NCBI GenBank assembly: GCA_949295755.1
Contig: CASFMG010000080.1
Location: 1-10,298, forward strand
Reading direction: 5' to 3'
Length of the DNA: 10,298 bases
Source of the DNA: an uncultured Christensenella sp.
Lineage (GTDB): Bacteria > Bacillota > Clostridia > Christensenellales > UBA1242
Shown here: piece after piece, positions 1 through 5,983 of the stretch
How the letters are laid out: every line of letters starts with the position of its first letter
How positions within the stretch are numbered: position 1 is the first letter of the stretch
Program-made: the position numbers and the translations under genes
Notes under the pieces: model-generated
What the model was told of the DNA's origin: nothing
What the model saw: the letters and a program-made list of their open reading frames with translations, nothing else
Databases searched by the model: none

Positions 1-144
1 ATTATTTAATTTATTTTCATATTTTAATATTTCTTTATAATTATTTTTTAAATTATTAAATAAATTATCCCACTCTAAATTATTTTTAAAATATTTAGTT
101 AAATCCCATTTATATTTTTGTTCAATTTCTTCTCTTAATTTCAT
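1..144 (-). CDS. pepF: Oligoendopeptidase F (M3 family), N-terminal fragment
   Basis: Only the first 48 codons are in the window; the gene runs off the left edge. The translation starts MKLREEIEQKYKWDL and continues with a KYF..NLEWDNLF segment. This resembles the PepF N-terminus, where a 'Y.WDLT' motif is followed about ten residues later by an 'EW' pair. PepF is a cytoplasmic zinc oligopeptidase that cuts peptides of roughly 7 to 17 residues. The catalytic HEXXH lies far downstream and cannot be checked here. The ATG at 142-144 follows AAAGGAAATTAAA, a reasonable ribosome binding site inside the end of the upstream RluA-family gene. Only one base separates the upstream stop from this ATG, so it is the fourth gene of the operon. 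The identification rests on a short N-terminal pattern, so it is likely but not certain. Confidence 0.72.
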   Translation of the reverse strand, partial: MKLREEIEQKYKWDLTKYFKNNLEWDNLFNNLKNNYKEILKYENKLNN

Positions 145-145
145 T

Positions 146-838
146 TTAATTTCCTTTATTTATTTTTAATGTTTCAAAATATTTCCAAGGCAAATTTGAT
201 ATTGGTGGAAAAGCAACAAAATTTAATCTTTGTTTTGTTGTTGGATGCACAAAAGATAATTTATATGCCCATAGTGCCAAATTATCTCCATCTAAATTTG
301 TTCCATATTTACTATCTCCAAAAATGGGTGTTTTAATGCTTGACATTTGCACTCTAATTTGATGACTTCTACCCGTTTTTAGTTTAACATCAACTAGCGA
401 TAGTTTGTTGTGATATATTTCTTTTACTTCATAATCTAATTCTGCCCTTTTTGAGTTGGCATCTTGTTTTTTTGTTACATAAACTTTATTTTGTTTTTCA
501 TCTTTTTTAAGATAGTGAACAAGAGTTGAACTTGTATTTGTAGGAACGCCACATAAAACTGCATAATAGTTTTTTTCAAAGTCTTTTGTTTTTATTTGTT
601 CACTTAACCTTTTTGCACTTTTTGATGTTTTTGCAAACACCATAACTCCACCTGTTGGTCTATCTAATCTATGCACAAGTCCAACATAAACATTACCTTG
701 TTTGTGATATTTTTCTTTTATATACTTTTTTATAATATTTAGCATATCCAAATCATTGGAACTGTCTTGTTGCGAAGGAATGTTTTGTGGTTTTACACAA
801 ACTAAAATATGGTTATCTTCATACAGCACATCTACCAT
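146..838 (-). CDS. RluA-family RNA pseudouridine synthase
   Basis: This 230-residue protein converts specific uridines in rRNA or tRNA to pseudouridine. The family signature HRLDRPTGG is at residues 56-64, with Asp59 the expected catalytic nucleophile. The later GRSHQIRVQ segment is the family's RNA-binding and active-site motif. There is no N-terminal S4 domain; the protein starts directly in the catalytic fold (MVDVLYEDNHILV), as in the short RluA/RluC-like subgroup, so the exact target uridine cannot be named. The start is the ATG at 836-838, preceded by GGAG with a 7-base gap. The frame is open eight codons further upstream, but that extension lies inside the preceding gene and breaks family alignment. 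The gene overlaps the end of the methyltransferase gene by 7 bp, which suggests translational coupling, and is followed one base after its stop by pepF. Confidence 0.9.
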   Translation of the reverse strand: MVDVLYEDNHILVCVKPQNIPSQQDSSNDLDMLNIIKKYIKEKYHKQGNVYVGLVHRLDRPTGGVMVFAKTSKSAKRLSEQIKTKDFEKNYYAVLCGVPTNTSSTLVHYLKKDEKQNKVYVTKKQDANSKRAELDYEVKEIYHNKLSLVDVKLKTGRSHQIRVQMSSIKTPIFGDSKYGTNLDGDNLALWAYKLSFVHPTTKQRLNFVAFPPISNLPWKYFETLKINKGN

Positions 839-1680
839 ATTTTTACTCCACTTGCCCCACAAGGCAAAATTAAATTATCTTTGCACTTAATTCCAACTTC
901 ATAAGTATCAATTTTTTCTTCGCCAAAAACAAGTTGCAAAATATTTCTAAGAACAAGTGGTTGAAGTCCCGTTGTGTAAGAATTTATTAAAACAAATAAC
1001 GGATTGTCTGACAAAACTTGCTTCGTAAGTTTAACAAAATCAAATAAACTTTCTTCAATTTTCCACATTTCGCCACTTGGTCCCCTGCCATAACTTGGTG
1101 GATCCATAATAATTGCATCATATTTGTTACCACGCCTAATTTCACGCTCAACAAATTTTTTGCAATCATCAACTATATACCTAACAGGTTTTGTATCAAG
1201 ATTTGAAAGTTTCATATTTTGTTTTGCTCTGTCAACCATATTTTTACTTGCATCAACATGTGTAACAACTGCTCCTGCACTTGTGCAAGCAACCGTTGCA
1301 CCACCTGTGTAGGCAAATAAATTGAGAACTTTTATTTCCCTTTTTGCATTTTTTATTAGGTTTATCATCATATCCCAATTTATTGCTTGTTCTGGAAAAA
1401 GTCCTGTGTGTTTAAAGCCCATTGGTTTGATTAAAAATTTAAGTTCTCGCCAACTAACTGTCCACTCGTCTTTCATTTTTGTTAAATATTCCCACTCTCC
1501 ACCACCTGATGAACTTCTGTGATAGTGAGCATTTAGGTCTTTATCTCTCAAATTTTTACCTGTATTCCAAATAATTTGTGGGTCTGGTCTAAGGAGTTTA
1601 TACTCGCCCCATCTCTCCAATTTTTCTCCATTAGATGTAGAAATTACTTCATAATCTTTCCATTCGCTGTTATATTTCAT
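832..1680 (-). CDS. Class I SAM-dependent methyltransferase (COG1092/RlmI-like, no PUA domain)
   Basis: The 282-residue protein has a Rossmann methyltransferase core. The SAM-binding motif I is VLNLFAYTGGATVA at about residues 118-131, the acidic end of strand 2 is HVDAS at 141-145, and the catalytic motif DPPSYGRG is at 193-200. The LFAYTGG plus DPPSYG combination is typical of the family that includes rRNA cytosine-C5 methyltransferase RlmI. The N-terminal PUA domain of RlmI is absent; instead there is a region of about 100 residues containing HYHRSSSGGGEWEYL. An RNA, probably rRNA, substrate is inferred from the family and from the neighbouring pseudouridine synthase. The start ATG at 1678-1680 has a modest AAGG site and lies 16 bp after the CBS gene. 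It is the only gene here with a checked stop that ends in TAG; its last codons overlap the next gene. Confidence 0.85.
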   Translation of the reverse strand: MKYNSEWKDYEVISTSNGEKLERWGEYKLLRPDPQIIWNTGKNLRDKDLNAHYHRSSSGGGEWEYLTKMKDEWTVSWRELKFLIKPMGFKHTGLFPEQAINWDMMINLIKNAKREIKVLNLFAYTGGATVACTSAGAVVTHVDASKNMVDRAKQNMKLSNLDTKPVRYIVDDCKKFVEREIRRGNKYDAIIMDPPSYGRGPSGEMWKIEESLFDFVKLTKQVLSDNPLFVLINSYTTGLQPLVLRNILQLVFGEEKIDTYEVGIKCKDNLILPCGASGVKIW

Positions 1681-1696
1681 TGTTTTTGCCTTTTAA

Positions 1697-2416
1697 TTAG
1701 TAGTTTTCAACAATTTTATTTAATTCCATAAAATCTGATGATGTGATTATTCCAACAGGTGTTTCTCCCATCTTTCCATATTTTGTTAAAATCACGCACA
1801 AAAGTTTTCTGTTTGTAAAAAACATATTCATTATTTCTTCAACCGTAACATCAATACTTGCAACGTCATAATATTTTTTTTCAGTAGGTATAGTTACAAT
1901 CTCTTCTATTGTTTTATTGTTTAAAAATTCCGAACATACTCCACCTTTAAGCATATAATCGCCAAAAGCGTCAATAATTTTTTGTCCATTAGCAACACCA
2001 ATTAAAACACCATCTTTAAAAACAGGAATATTTGAATATGTTGTCTGTGCCATTATTTCAATTACCGATAAAACTGAAACATCGTATGACACTGTAAAAA
2101 CATCGTGAACACAACTTGTTTCTATTACCTTAGGTGGTGTTGAAATAAGTTTTGCAATTTTTTCAAGTTTTTCAACAACATCGGTATGAGGTTCAGCAAT
2201 TAAAAATTTGTCATTTGATTTGTGAATAATTGCATTCCTAAGCCTACCAAAATCAATTAAATCATCTTCATATTTTCTTACAATGTGATTCATTACAACT
2301 GCTTTTCTAATCATATCAGAAAAACTCATACTTCTTTTAAAGTTGTATTGTATTCTAAGTTGATAATCAATTTTATTATAGGCATCAATAAACCTAACTG
2401 CATTACTTTTTTCCAA
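1697..2416 (-). CDS. CBS-domain protein with possible HEPN-like N-terminal helical domain
   Basis: The 239-residue protein has two CBS motifs. The first, about residues 105-150, contains YSNIPVFKDGVLIGVANGQKI; the second, about 185-235, contains VASIDVTVEEIMNMF and ends in GIITSSDFMEL. CBS pairs usually bind adenine nucleotides and regulate an attached or partner activity. The first 90 residues look helical and contain RLRNAIIH at 58-65, which fits the Rx4-6H motif of HEPN ribonucleases, with Arg60 and His65. The HEPN assignment is an inference from this motif and the helical look, not a confirmed domain. Translation starts at a TTG (2414-2416), supported by AGAGG eight bases upstream; the next in-frame ATG would delete part of the helical domain. 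It is the first gene of the operon and its function is unknown. Confidence 0.75.
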   Translation of the reverse strand: MEKSNAVRFIDAYNKIDYQLRIQYNFKRSMSFSDMIRKAVVMNHIVRKYEDDLIDFGRLRNAIIHKSNDKFLIAEPHTDVVEKLEKIAKLISTPPKVIETSCVHDVFTVSYDVSVLSVIEIMAQTTYSNIPVFKDGVLIGVANGQKIIDAFGDYMLKGGVCSEFLNNKTIEEIVTIPTEKKYYDVASIDVTVEEIMNMFFTNRKLLCVILTKYGKMGETPVGIITSSDFMELNKIVENY

Positions 2417-2452
2417 AATATTTTCCTCTTTTTGTTATAATTTGTTTTTTTT

Positions 2453-2480
2453 ATAATATTAGTGTATTAAATACAAACAA
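2453..2480 (-). promoter_or_regulatory. Predicted promoter of the CBS-methyltransferase-RluA-pepF operon
   Basis: On the minus strand, TTGTTT (2475-2480) and TATTAT (2453-2458) are separated by 16 bp and lie about 36 bp upstream of the TTG start. The layout fits a sigma-A type promoter, though the -35 box is weak. It diverges from the SRP RNA promoter. Confidence 0.5.
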
Positions 2481-2515
2481 AAAATGCAAACAATTTAACA
2501 AATCACAAAAAAATA

Positions 2516-2544
2516 TTGATTTTTTTTTATTTTTAATATACAAT
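2516..2544 (+). promoter_or_regulatory. Promoter of the SRP RNA gene
   Basis: TTGATT (2516-2521), a 17-bp spacer and TACAAT (2539-2544) form a near-consensus sigma-A promoter. The spacing puts the transcription start at about 2551, which is exactly the first base of the SRP RNA terminal helix. The -35 box and start of the spacer lie in an AT-rich stretch with T runs. Confidence 0.8.
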
Positions 2545-2550
2545 ACTATT

Positions 2551-2820
2551 GCTGTGCTAAACGGGGAGTTAGTGGTTCTCTGTATCTACAATCCACTATA
2601 TGTAGAGTTGACCAACTGACTGAGGTTTAAGTGTGCATATTTGTTTTATTATTTAGACACGATGAAATCAAGGTCTTATGCAATAGACCACTTGCGAACC
2701 ATGTGAGGTCCTGACGGAAGCAACATTAAACTTGTGTGCTATGTGATGTAAGGTCGCTTTGGTGGAGTGAATAACTAATGAGACAATATGTGTGCTTCTA
2801 TCGAAGCAGTCGCACAGCAT
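2551..2820 (+). ncRNA. ffs: Signal recognition particle RNA (large, Alu-domain type; scRNA)
   Basis: This is the RNA of the signal recognition particle, which together with Ffh directs ribosomes making membrane proteins to the membrane. The 5' end GCTGTGC (2551-2557) pairs with GCACAGC (2812-2818). The Alu-domain portion GTGCTAAACGGGGAG closely follows the Bacillus subtilis scRNA start, and CTACAATCCACTATATGTAG matches its second conserved block. The S-domain helix 8 is present as GCGAACCATGTGAGGTCC followed by GGAAGCAACATTAA, the conserved Ffh-binding internal loops. The apical loop is TGAC (2712-2715) rather than the usual GGAA. The length of about 270 nt equals that of Bacillus-type SRP RNAs. 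A T run directly follows the closing helix. Boundaries are inferred from the terminal pairing. Confidence 0.93.
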
Positions 2821-2830
2821 TTTTTATGCA

Positions 2831-2880
2831 AAAAAAGACCATATTTGTTTGGCGTTTACCAAATGATATGGTCTTTTAAT
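2831..2880. terminator. Bidirectional intrinsic terminator between SRP RNA and the 103-residue gene
   Basis: A hairpin has a perfect 12-bp outer stem, AAAAGACCATAT (2833-2844) with ATATGGTCTTTT (2866-2877), and an inner TTTGG/CCAAA stem. A-rich and T-rich flanks on each side supply T tracts on both strands. It lies just beyond the SRP RNA on one side and three bases beyond the stop codon of the convergent gene on the other, so it probably serves both. Confidence 0.85.
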
Positions 2881-2882
2881 TT

Positions 2883-3194
2883 TTACTTTTGATTTGTTGG
2901 AACTTCTTCGTAGTTTCTTTTTATTATTTTATTAATGTAATCCTCATAAGATTTAATTTCTTCAACTGTAAATTCGGTTTTTGGGCGCACAATAACTGTG
3001 TGATTTTCTCTTTTAATTTTTATGTTTTCACGCATCATTTTTCCGTAATATTTTAAATCATTTTTTTTAAAAACTTCATTTTTTGTAATTACATATAAAT
3101 TTGTTTGACTTTTATCTAATACGCAACAATATAAACGTTTATCCTTTGGATTAATATAAATACCAATATCATCAATAGAATACCATTTATCCAT
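2883..3194 (-). CDS. Hypothetical protein, 103 residues
   Basis: I do not recognise a family. The protein is charged and soluble-looking, with no signal peptide or membrane segment. The first 60 residues read like alternating beta strands (WYSIDDIGIYI, RLYCCVLD, NLYVITKNEVF), and the last 30 are a charged, probably helical tail (VEEIKSYEDYINKIIKRNYEE). Evidence that it is a real gene: its own near-consensus promoter, a GTGAGG ribosome binding site eight to nine bases before the ATG, a TAA stop, and a strong terminator directly after the stop. It is a single-gene transcription unit between the SRP RNA and the ung unit, which gives no functional hint. Confidence 0.75.
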   Translation of the reverse strand: MDKWYSIDDIGIYINPKDKRLYCCVLDKSQTNLYVITKNEVFKKNDLKYYGKMMRENIKIKRENHTVIVRPKTEFTVEEIKSYEDYINKIIKRNYEEVPTNQK

Positions 3195-3213
3195 AATTAT
3201 TTACCTCACTTAT

Positions 3214-3242
3214 AAGATACCACAAGCGCTTAACAAAGTCAA
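3214..3242 (-). promoter_or_regulatory. Promoter of the 103-residue hypothetical gene
   Basis: On the minus strand, TTGACT (3237-3242), a 17-bp spacer and TATCTT (3214-3219) precede the ATG by 19 bp, giving a leader of about 13 nt that contains the ribosome binding site. The spacer includes the 8-bp palindrome AAGCGCTT (3224-3231). The -35 region shares GATTATTGACTT with the ung promoter. Confidence 0.75.
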
Positions 3243-3252
3243 TAATCAATAT

Positions 3253-3819
3253 TTATTCGTTCATTGGATTTTCTGTGATATTAAGTGTTTTAAAAATTGC
3301 TTTTTTTGTTTCTTCTCTATCAAAATCATTTGCAACCAATATATGTAAAACTTTTAAATTTAACTTGCCCAAAATTTCCACTAAAAATGGGTCTTGTTCT
3401 TCTAGGTTCTCATCATTAAAAGATTTATCATAAATATCAATAACCAACACAGGTTGCATATTTTGTTCATTAAACACAACAAAATCAAGTGATTTGTCTG
3501 CAACTAAATTAAATATAGTTTTATCTCCATCGGGAACAACGAGTGTATTTAATGCAACTTTTGGAACAACAATAAATCTTCTTGGCAATATTGAATTAAG
3601 ATATTTCCAAAACAGCAGTTCTTTTCTAAACATAAATGTTTCTTGAAGTGTTAAATGTACATTTTTTACAGTTGTTTCTTGTTTTTTATGCTTTACTTTT
3701 TTTTCTTTAACTTTTTTTGCTTTTGGAATACTCGTTTTTTTCCTGTTTTGTATAAAATTAACAAGCCAGCCAAGCAACATTAAAATTAAACAAACACCAA
3801 CTATAATTATAATAGACAT
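3253..3819 (-). CDS. Membrane-anchored DUF2726-like protein
   Basis: This 188-residue protein has one N-terminal membrane segment at about residues 3-23 (IIIIVGVCLILMLLGWLVNFI), then a lysine-rich linker at 27-50, then a globular domain from about residue 57. The globular part resembles DUF2726: EKLF-like FRKELLFWKYLNSILPRRF, then VVPKVALNTLV, then DFVVF at 112-116, and VLVIDIYDKS followed by DPFLVEILGKLNLKVLHI. DUF2726 has a fold related to restriction-endonuclease-like enzymes, usually with an 'IELD' pair where this protein has VIDIYD, so catalytic activity is doubtful. The ATG is preceded by AAAGGAGAAAATT, whose first bases lie next to the ung stop codon 12 bp upstream, so it is probably co-transcribed with ung. 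The specific function is unknown and the family call is from pattern memory. Confidence 0.7.
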   Translation of the reverse strand: MSIIIIVGVCLILMLLGWLVNFIQNRKKTSIPKAKKVKEKKVKHKKQETTVKNVHLTLQETFMFRKELLFWKYLNSILPRRFIVVPKVALNTLVVPDGDKTIFNLVADKSLDFVVFNEQNMQPVLVIDIYDKSFNDENLEEQDPFLVEILGKLNLKVLHILVANDFDREETKKAIFKTLNITENPMNE

Positions 3820-3831
3820 AATTTTCTCCTT

Positions 3832-4494
3832 TTATTGCCAATCAATTTCTGTTTTATTGTTTTTACGCAAAATTTGATTAATTTTTGAAAAATGTTGACA
3901 TCCAAAAAAACCATTGTATGCAGAAAGTGGACTTGGATGTGTACTTTCTAAAATATAATGGCACGAATTAGTTATAAGTGGTTTTAATGCTTTTGCATCT
4001 CTTCCCCACAAAACAAATATAACGGGTTCTTTTCTATCATTTAAAAGTCTTATTACTTGTGAAGTAAAATTTTCCCAACCAATTCCTTTGTGCGAATTTG
4101 CTTGACCTTGCCTAACCGTTAAAACTGCGTTTAGTAATAAAACACCTTGCTTTGCCCACCTTGTTAAGTCTCCACTTTGAATACATTTTATATTTAAGTC
4201 GCTTTCTATTTCTTTAAAAATGTTTACAAGAGATGGTGGAATTTTTGTTGAAGATGGAACAGAAAAACTCATCCCCATTGCTTGATTAGGTTCGTGATAT
4301 GGGTCTTGACCAATTATAACAACTTTAACATCATTAAACTTAACCAAATTTAGTGCAGTAAATATATTCTCCATTTTTGGATATATTGTATATTTTGAAT
4401 ATTCATCAGTAAGTTTATTTAATAAAATAGAAAAATAAGGCTTTTTAAATTCACCTTCCAACATATCATACCAATTTTTGCACAACTTTATCAT
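3832..4494 (-). CDS. ung: Uracil-DNA glycosylase (family 1)
   Basis: This cytoplasmic enzyme removes uracil from DNA as the first step of base excision repair. All family 1 motifs are present in the 220-residue protein: VVIIGQDPYHEPNQAMGMSFS with catalytic Asp64 in GQDPYH, GVLLLNAVLTVRQGQANSHKGIGWE, FVLWGRDAK, and the DNA-intercalation loop HPSPLSAYNGFFG with His186. The start chosen is the ATG at 4492-4494 (MIKLCKNWYDMLEGEF), which aligns with family N-termini; a TTG two codons upstream is also in frame. Neither has a Shine-Dalgarno sequence, and the promoter -10 box ends six bases before the ATG, so the mRNA is probably leaderless. It is followed after 12 bp by the DUF2726-like gene. Confidence 0.95.
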   Translation of the reverse strand: MIKLCKNWYDMLEGEFKKPYFSILLNKLTDEYSKYTIYPKMENIFTALNLVKFNDVKVVIIGQDPYHEPNQAMGMSFSVPSSTKIPPSLVNIFKEIESDLNIKCIQSGDLTRWAKQGVLLLNAVLTVRQGQANSHKGIGWENFTSQVIRLLNDRKEPVIFVLWGRDAKALKPLITNSCHYILESTHPSPLSAYNGFFGCQHFSKINQILRKNNKTEIDWQ

Positions 4495-4500
4495 ATACAA

Positions 4501-4529
4501 ATTCTATCATATAACACAATTTAAGTCAA
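4501..4529 (-). promoter_or_regulatory. Promoter of ung, predicted leaderless
   Basis: On the minus strand, TTGACT (4524-4529), a 17-bp spacer and TAGAAT (4501-4506) match sigma-A consensus well. Six bases (TTGTAT) separate the -10 box from the ATG, so the expected transcription start falls on the A of the start codon. Confidence 0.78.
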
Positions 4530-4587
4530 TAATCGACAAAACTTAAAAACATAATCACAATTAATAGTTTGTTTAGTTGTATTAAAT

Positions 4588-4616
4588 TTGCAATAAAATG
4601 TTATATATGTTATTAT
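4588..4616 (+). promoter_or_regulatory. Promoter of the DUF1828-like gene
   Basis: TTGCAA (4588-4593), a 17-bp spacer and TATTAT (4611-4616) precede the ATG by 19 bp. The predicted start at about 4623 leaves a 13-nt leader consisting of little more than AAGGAGAAAAATT. It diverges from the ung promoter 58 bp away. Confidence 0.72.
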
Positions 4617-4635
4617 AAAACAAAGGAGAAAAATT

Positions 4636-5019
4636 ATGACAAGTAGTGATGTCCATTTTGTATTATCAAGTATGTTCACTTTATCCCCTGCAAGTTCAGG
4701 AGTTTATGAGATAAAATCAAAGGCAACATTCCAAAGCGGAGAAAATATTAAAATATATTTAGTAAACGAAAAAAACGAATGGTATTTAACTGATAAAAAA
4801 AATACATTAAAATATATGAATGAAATGTATGACCTTAAAGCAAGTGATGTAAAAAGTTGCATCTCTGCTGTTATAAAAATTTATGGTTTTACAATCACAG
4901 CCGGAGAATTGCGTGGCAAAATATACGATGAAATTCAACTCCAAAATCGAGTATTTGATTACATAATGTGCATTGCCCAACTTGTTAACATGTATGCATT
5001 TTTTGATAAACCCGAATAA
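4636..5019 (+). CDS. DUF1828-like small protein
   Basis: The 127-residue protein has no signal peptide or membrane segment. The order of its parts resembles DUF1828: an early strand pair, then IKIYLVNEKNEWYLTDKKNTLKYM at about residues 38-61 (the family's 'D.G.TL..L' region), then a helical half with CISAVIKIYGFTITAGELRGKI and a C-terminal helix RVFDYIMCIAQLVNMYAF. In that family the middle motif usually reads Asp-Asp/Asn-Gly; here it is DKKNT, so the match is loose. DUF1828 proteins are poorly characterised and often found in accessory or phage-linked DNA. The ribosome binding site AAAGGAG lies 7 bases before the ATG. It is a single gene with its own promoter and terminator and is the only complete plus-strand protein gene in the window. 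Confidence 0.68.
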   Translation: MTSSDVHFVLSSMFTLSPASSGVYEIKSKATFQSGENIKIYLVNEKNEWYLTDKKNTLKYMNEMYDLKASDVKSCISAVIKIYGFTITAGELRGKIYDEIQLQNRVFDYIMCIAQLVNMYAFFDKPE

Positions 5020-5023
5020 AAAT

Positions 5024-5056
5024 AAAAAAACTCTACAAATTTGTAGAGTTTTATAC
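5024..5056. terminator. Perfect-palindrome bidirectional terminator
   Basis: A 26-bp perfect inverted repeat (5027-5052, core CTCTACAAATTTGTAGAG) lies between the convergent DUF1828-like gene and trxB. On the minus strand it is followed by a run of T, so it is a strong terminator for trxB; on the plus strand the tail is the shorter TTTTATA. The trxB stop codon (5051-5053) lies partly inside the stem. Confidence 0.83.
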
Positions 5057-5965
5057 ATTTGCTAAATATTCGTTTATTGATACTGATGCAACTGCACCAT
5101 CGCTACACGCTGTTATTATTTGCCTTAGTGTTGTGTTTCTTACATCTCCACCTGCAAAAACTCCATTAATGTTTGTTTGCATTTTTTCATTTGTTACAAT
5201 ATACCCGTTTTCACTTATTTCTACACCTTCAAAAATTTCAGTATCAGGTTTTCTTCCAACTGCAACAAAAAGAGCATTTACTTTTAATGATTTTAATTTA
5301 TTTGTTTTTTTGTCTTTTATAACAATTTCACTAACTTTATTATCGCCCTTTATTTCAACAACTTCGCTAGATAACACTAGTTCAATTTTTTTAAGTTCAG
5401 CAAGTTCCTTAATTCTTTTAACAAGAATTTCATCACCTCTAAACTCATCTCTACGATGAATTAAATATATTTTATTTGCCAAATTAGATAAGTAAATACA
5501 GTCTTCTAAACTTGTATTACCACCACCAACAATTGCTACATCTTGATTTTTAAATAATGCACCATCACAAGTTGCGCAATAACTAACACCGCGACCAATA
5601 AATTGTTTTTCGCCCACTGCGTTTAATTGTTTGCTTGATGCACCAGTGCAAATATAAACACATTTTGTTTCATAAGAAGCAACATTCGTTTTTACAACCT
5701 TTATTTTGTTTTGCAGATTGCAAGAAACAACTTCTTCAAATCTAAACTCAACACCCAAAGCACTAACTTGTTGATACATTTGCATTGCAAGACTAACACC
5801 ATCAATTTTTTGTATACTTGGAAAGTTTTCAATTTTGGTTGTTAGTGTCATTTGACCACCAACAAAACCTTTTTCAAGCACCAAAACTTTTTTCCCTGCT
5901 CTATAACAATATAGTGCACAAGTTAGTCCACTTGGTCCTGCTCCAATTATTACAACATCGTACAT
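5051..5965 (-). CDS. trxB: Thioredoxin-disulfide reductase
   Basis: The 304-residue flavoprotein passes electrons from NAD(P)H through FAD and a redox-active disulfide to thioredoxin in the cytoplasm. In order, it shows the FAD-binding GAGPSG at residues 8-13, GGQM at 36-39, the active-site CATCDG with Cys130 and Cys133, a second nucleotide-binding motif GGGNTSLE at 147-154, HRRDEFRGD at 170-178, and the FAD motif VFAGGDVRN near the C-terminus. The HRRxxFR motif is the NADPH-preference signature. Length is near the usual 305-320. The ATG is preceded by AAGGAGTTTTAT. The gene is probably monocistronic, with its own promoter after the rpsI terminator and a palindromic terminator overlapping its stop. 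Confidence 0.95.
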   Translation of the reverse strand: MYDVVIIGAGPSGLTCALYCYRAGKKVLVLEKGFVGGQMTLTTKIENFPSIQKIDGVSLAMQMYQQVSALGVEFRFEEVVSCNLQNKIKVVKTNVASYETKCVYICTGASSKQLNAVGEKQFIGRGVSYCATCDGALFKNQDVAIVGGGNTSLEDCIYLSNLANKIYLIHRRDEFRGDEILVKRIKELAELKKIELVLSSEVVEIKGDNKVSEIVIKDKKTNKLKSLKVNALFVAVGRKPDTEIFEGVEISENGYIVTNEKMQTNINGVFAGGDVRNTTLRQIITACSDGAVASVSINEYLANV

Positions 5966-5983
5966 ATAAAACTCCTTGCGTAT

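Noticed and set aside
839..862. Eight-codon upstream extension of the RluA-family gene
   Set aside because: It lies inside the methyltransferase gene, lacks its own ribosome binding site, and the ATG at 838 has a well-placed GGAG and aligns with family N-termini.
1124..1522. Small plus-strand open frames opposite the methyltransferase gene
   Set aside because: They are antisense to a conserved gene, have no ribosome binding site and no recognisable protein features.
2551..2820. tmRNA as the identity of the structured RNA
   Set aside because: The ends do not form a tRNA-Ala-like acceptor and there is no tag reading frame; the Alu-like start and the GGTCC/GGAAGCA core are specific to SRP RNA.
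5133..5459. 108-codon plus-strand frame opposite trxB
   Set aside because: It is a Ser/Phe/Leu-rich antisense shadow of a strongly conserved gene.
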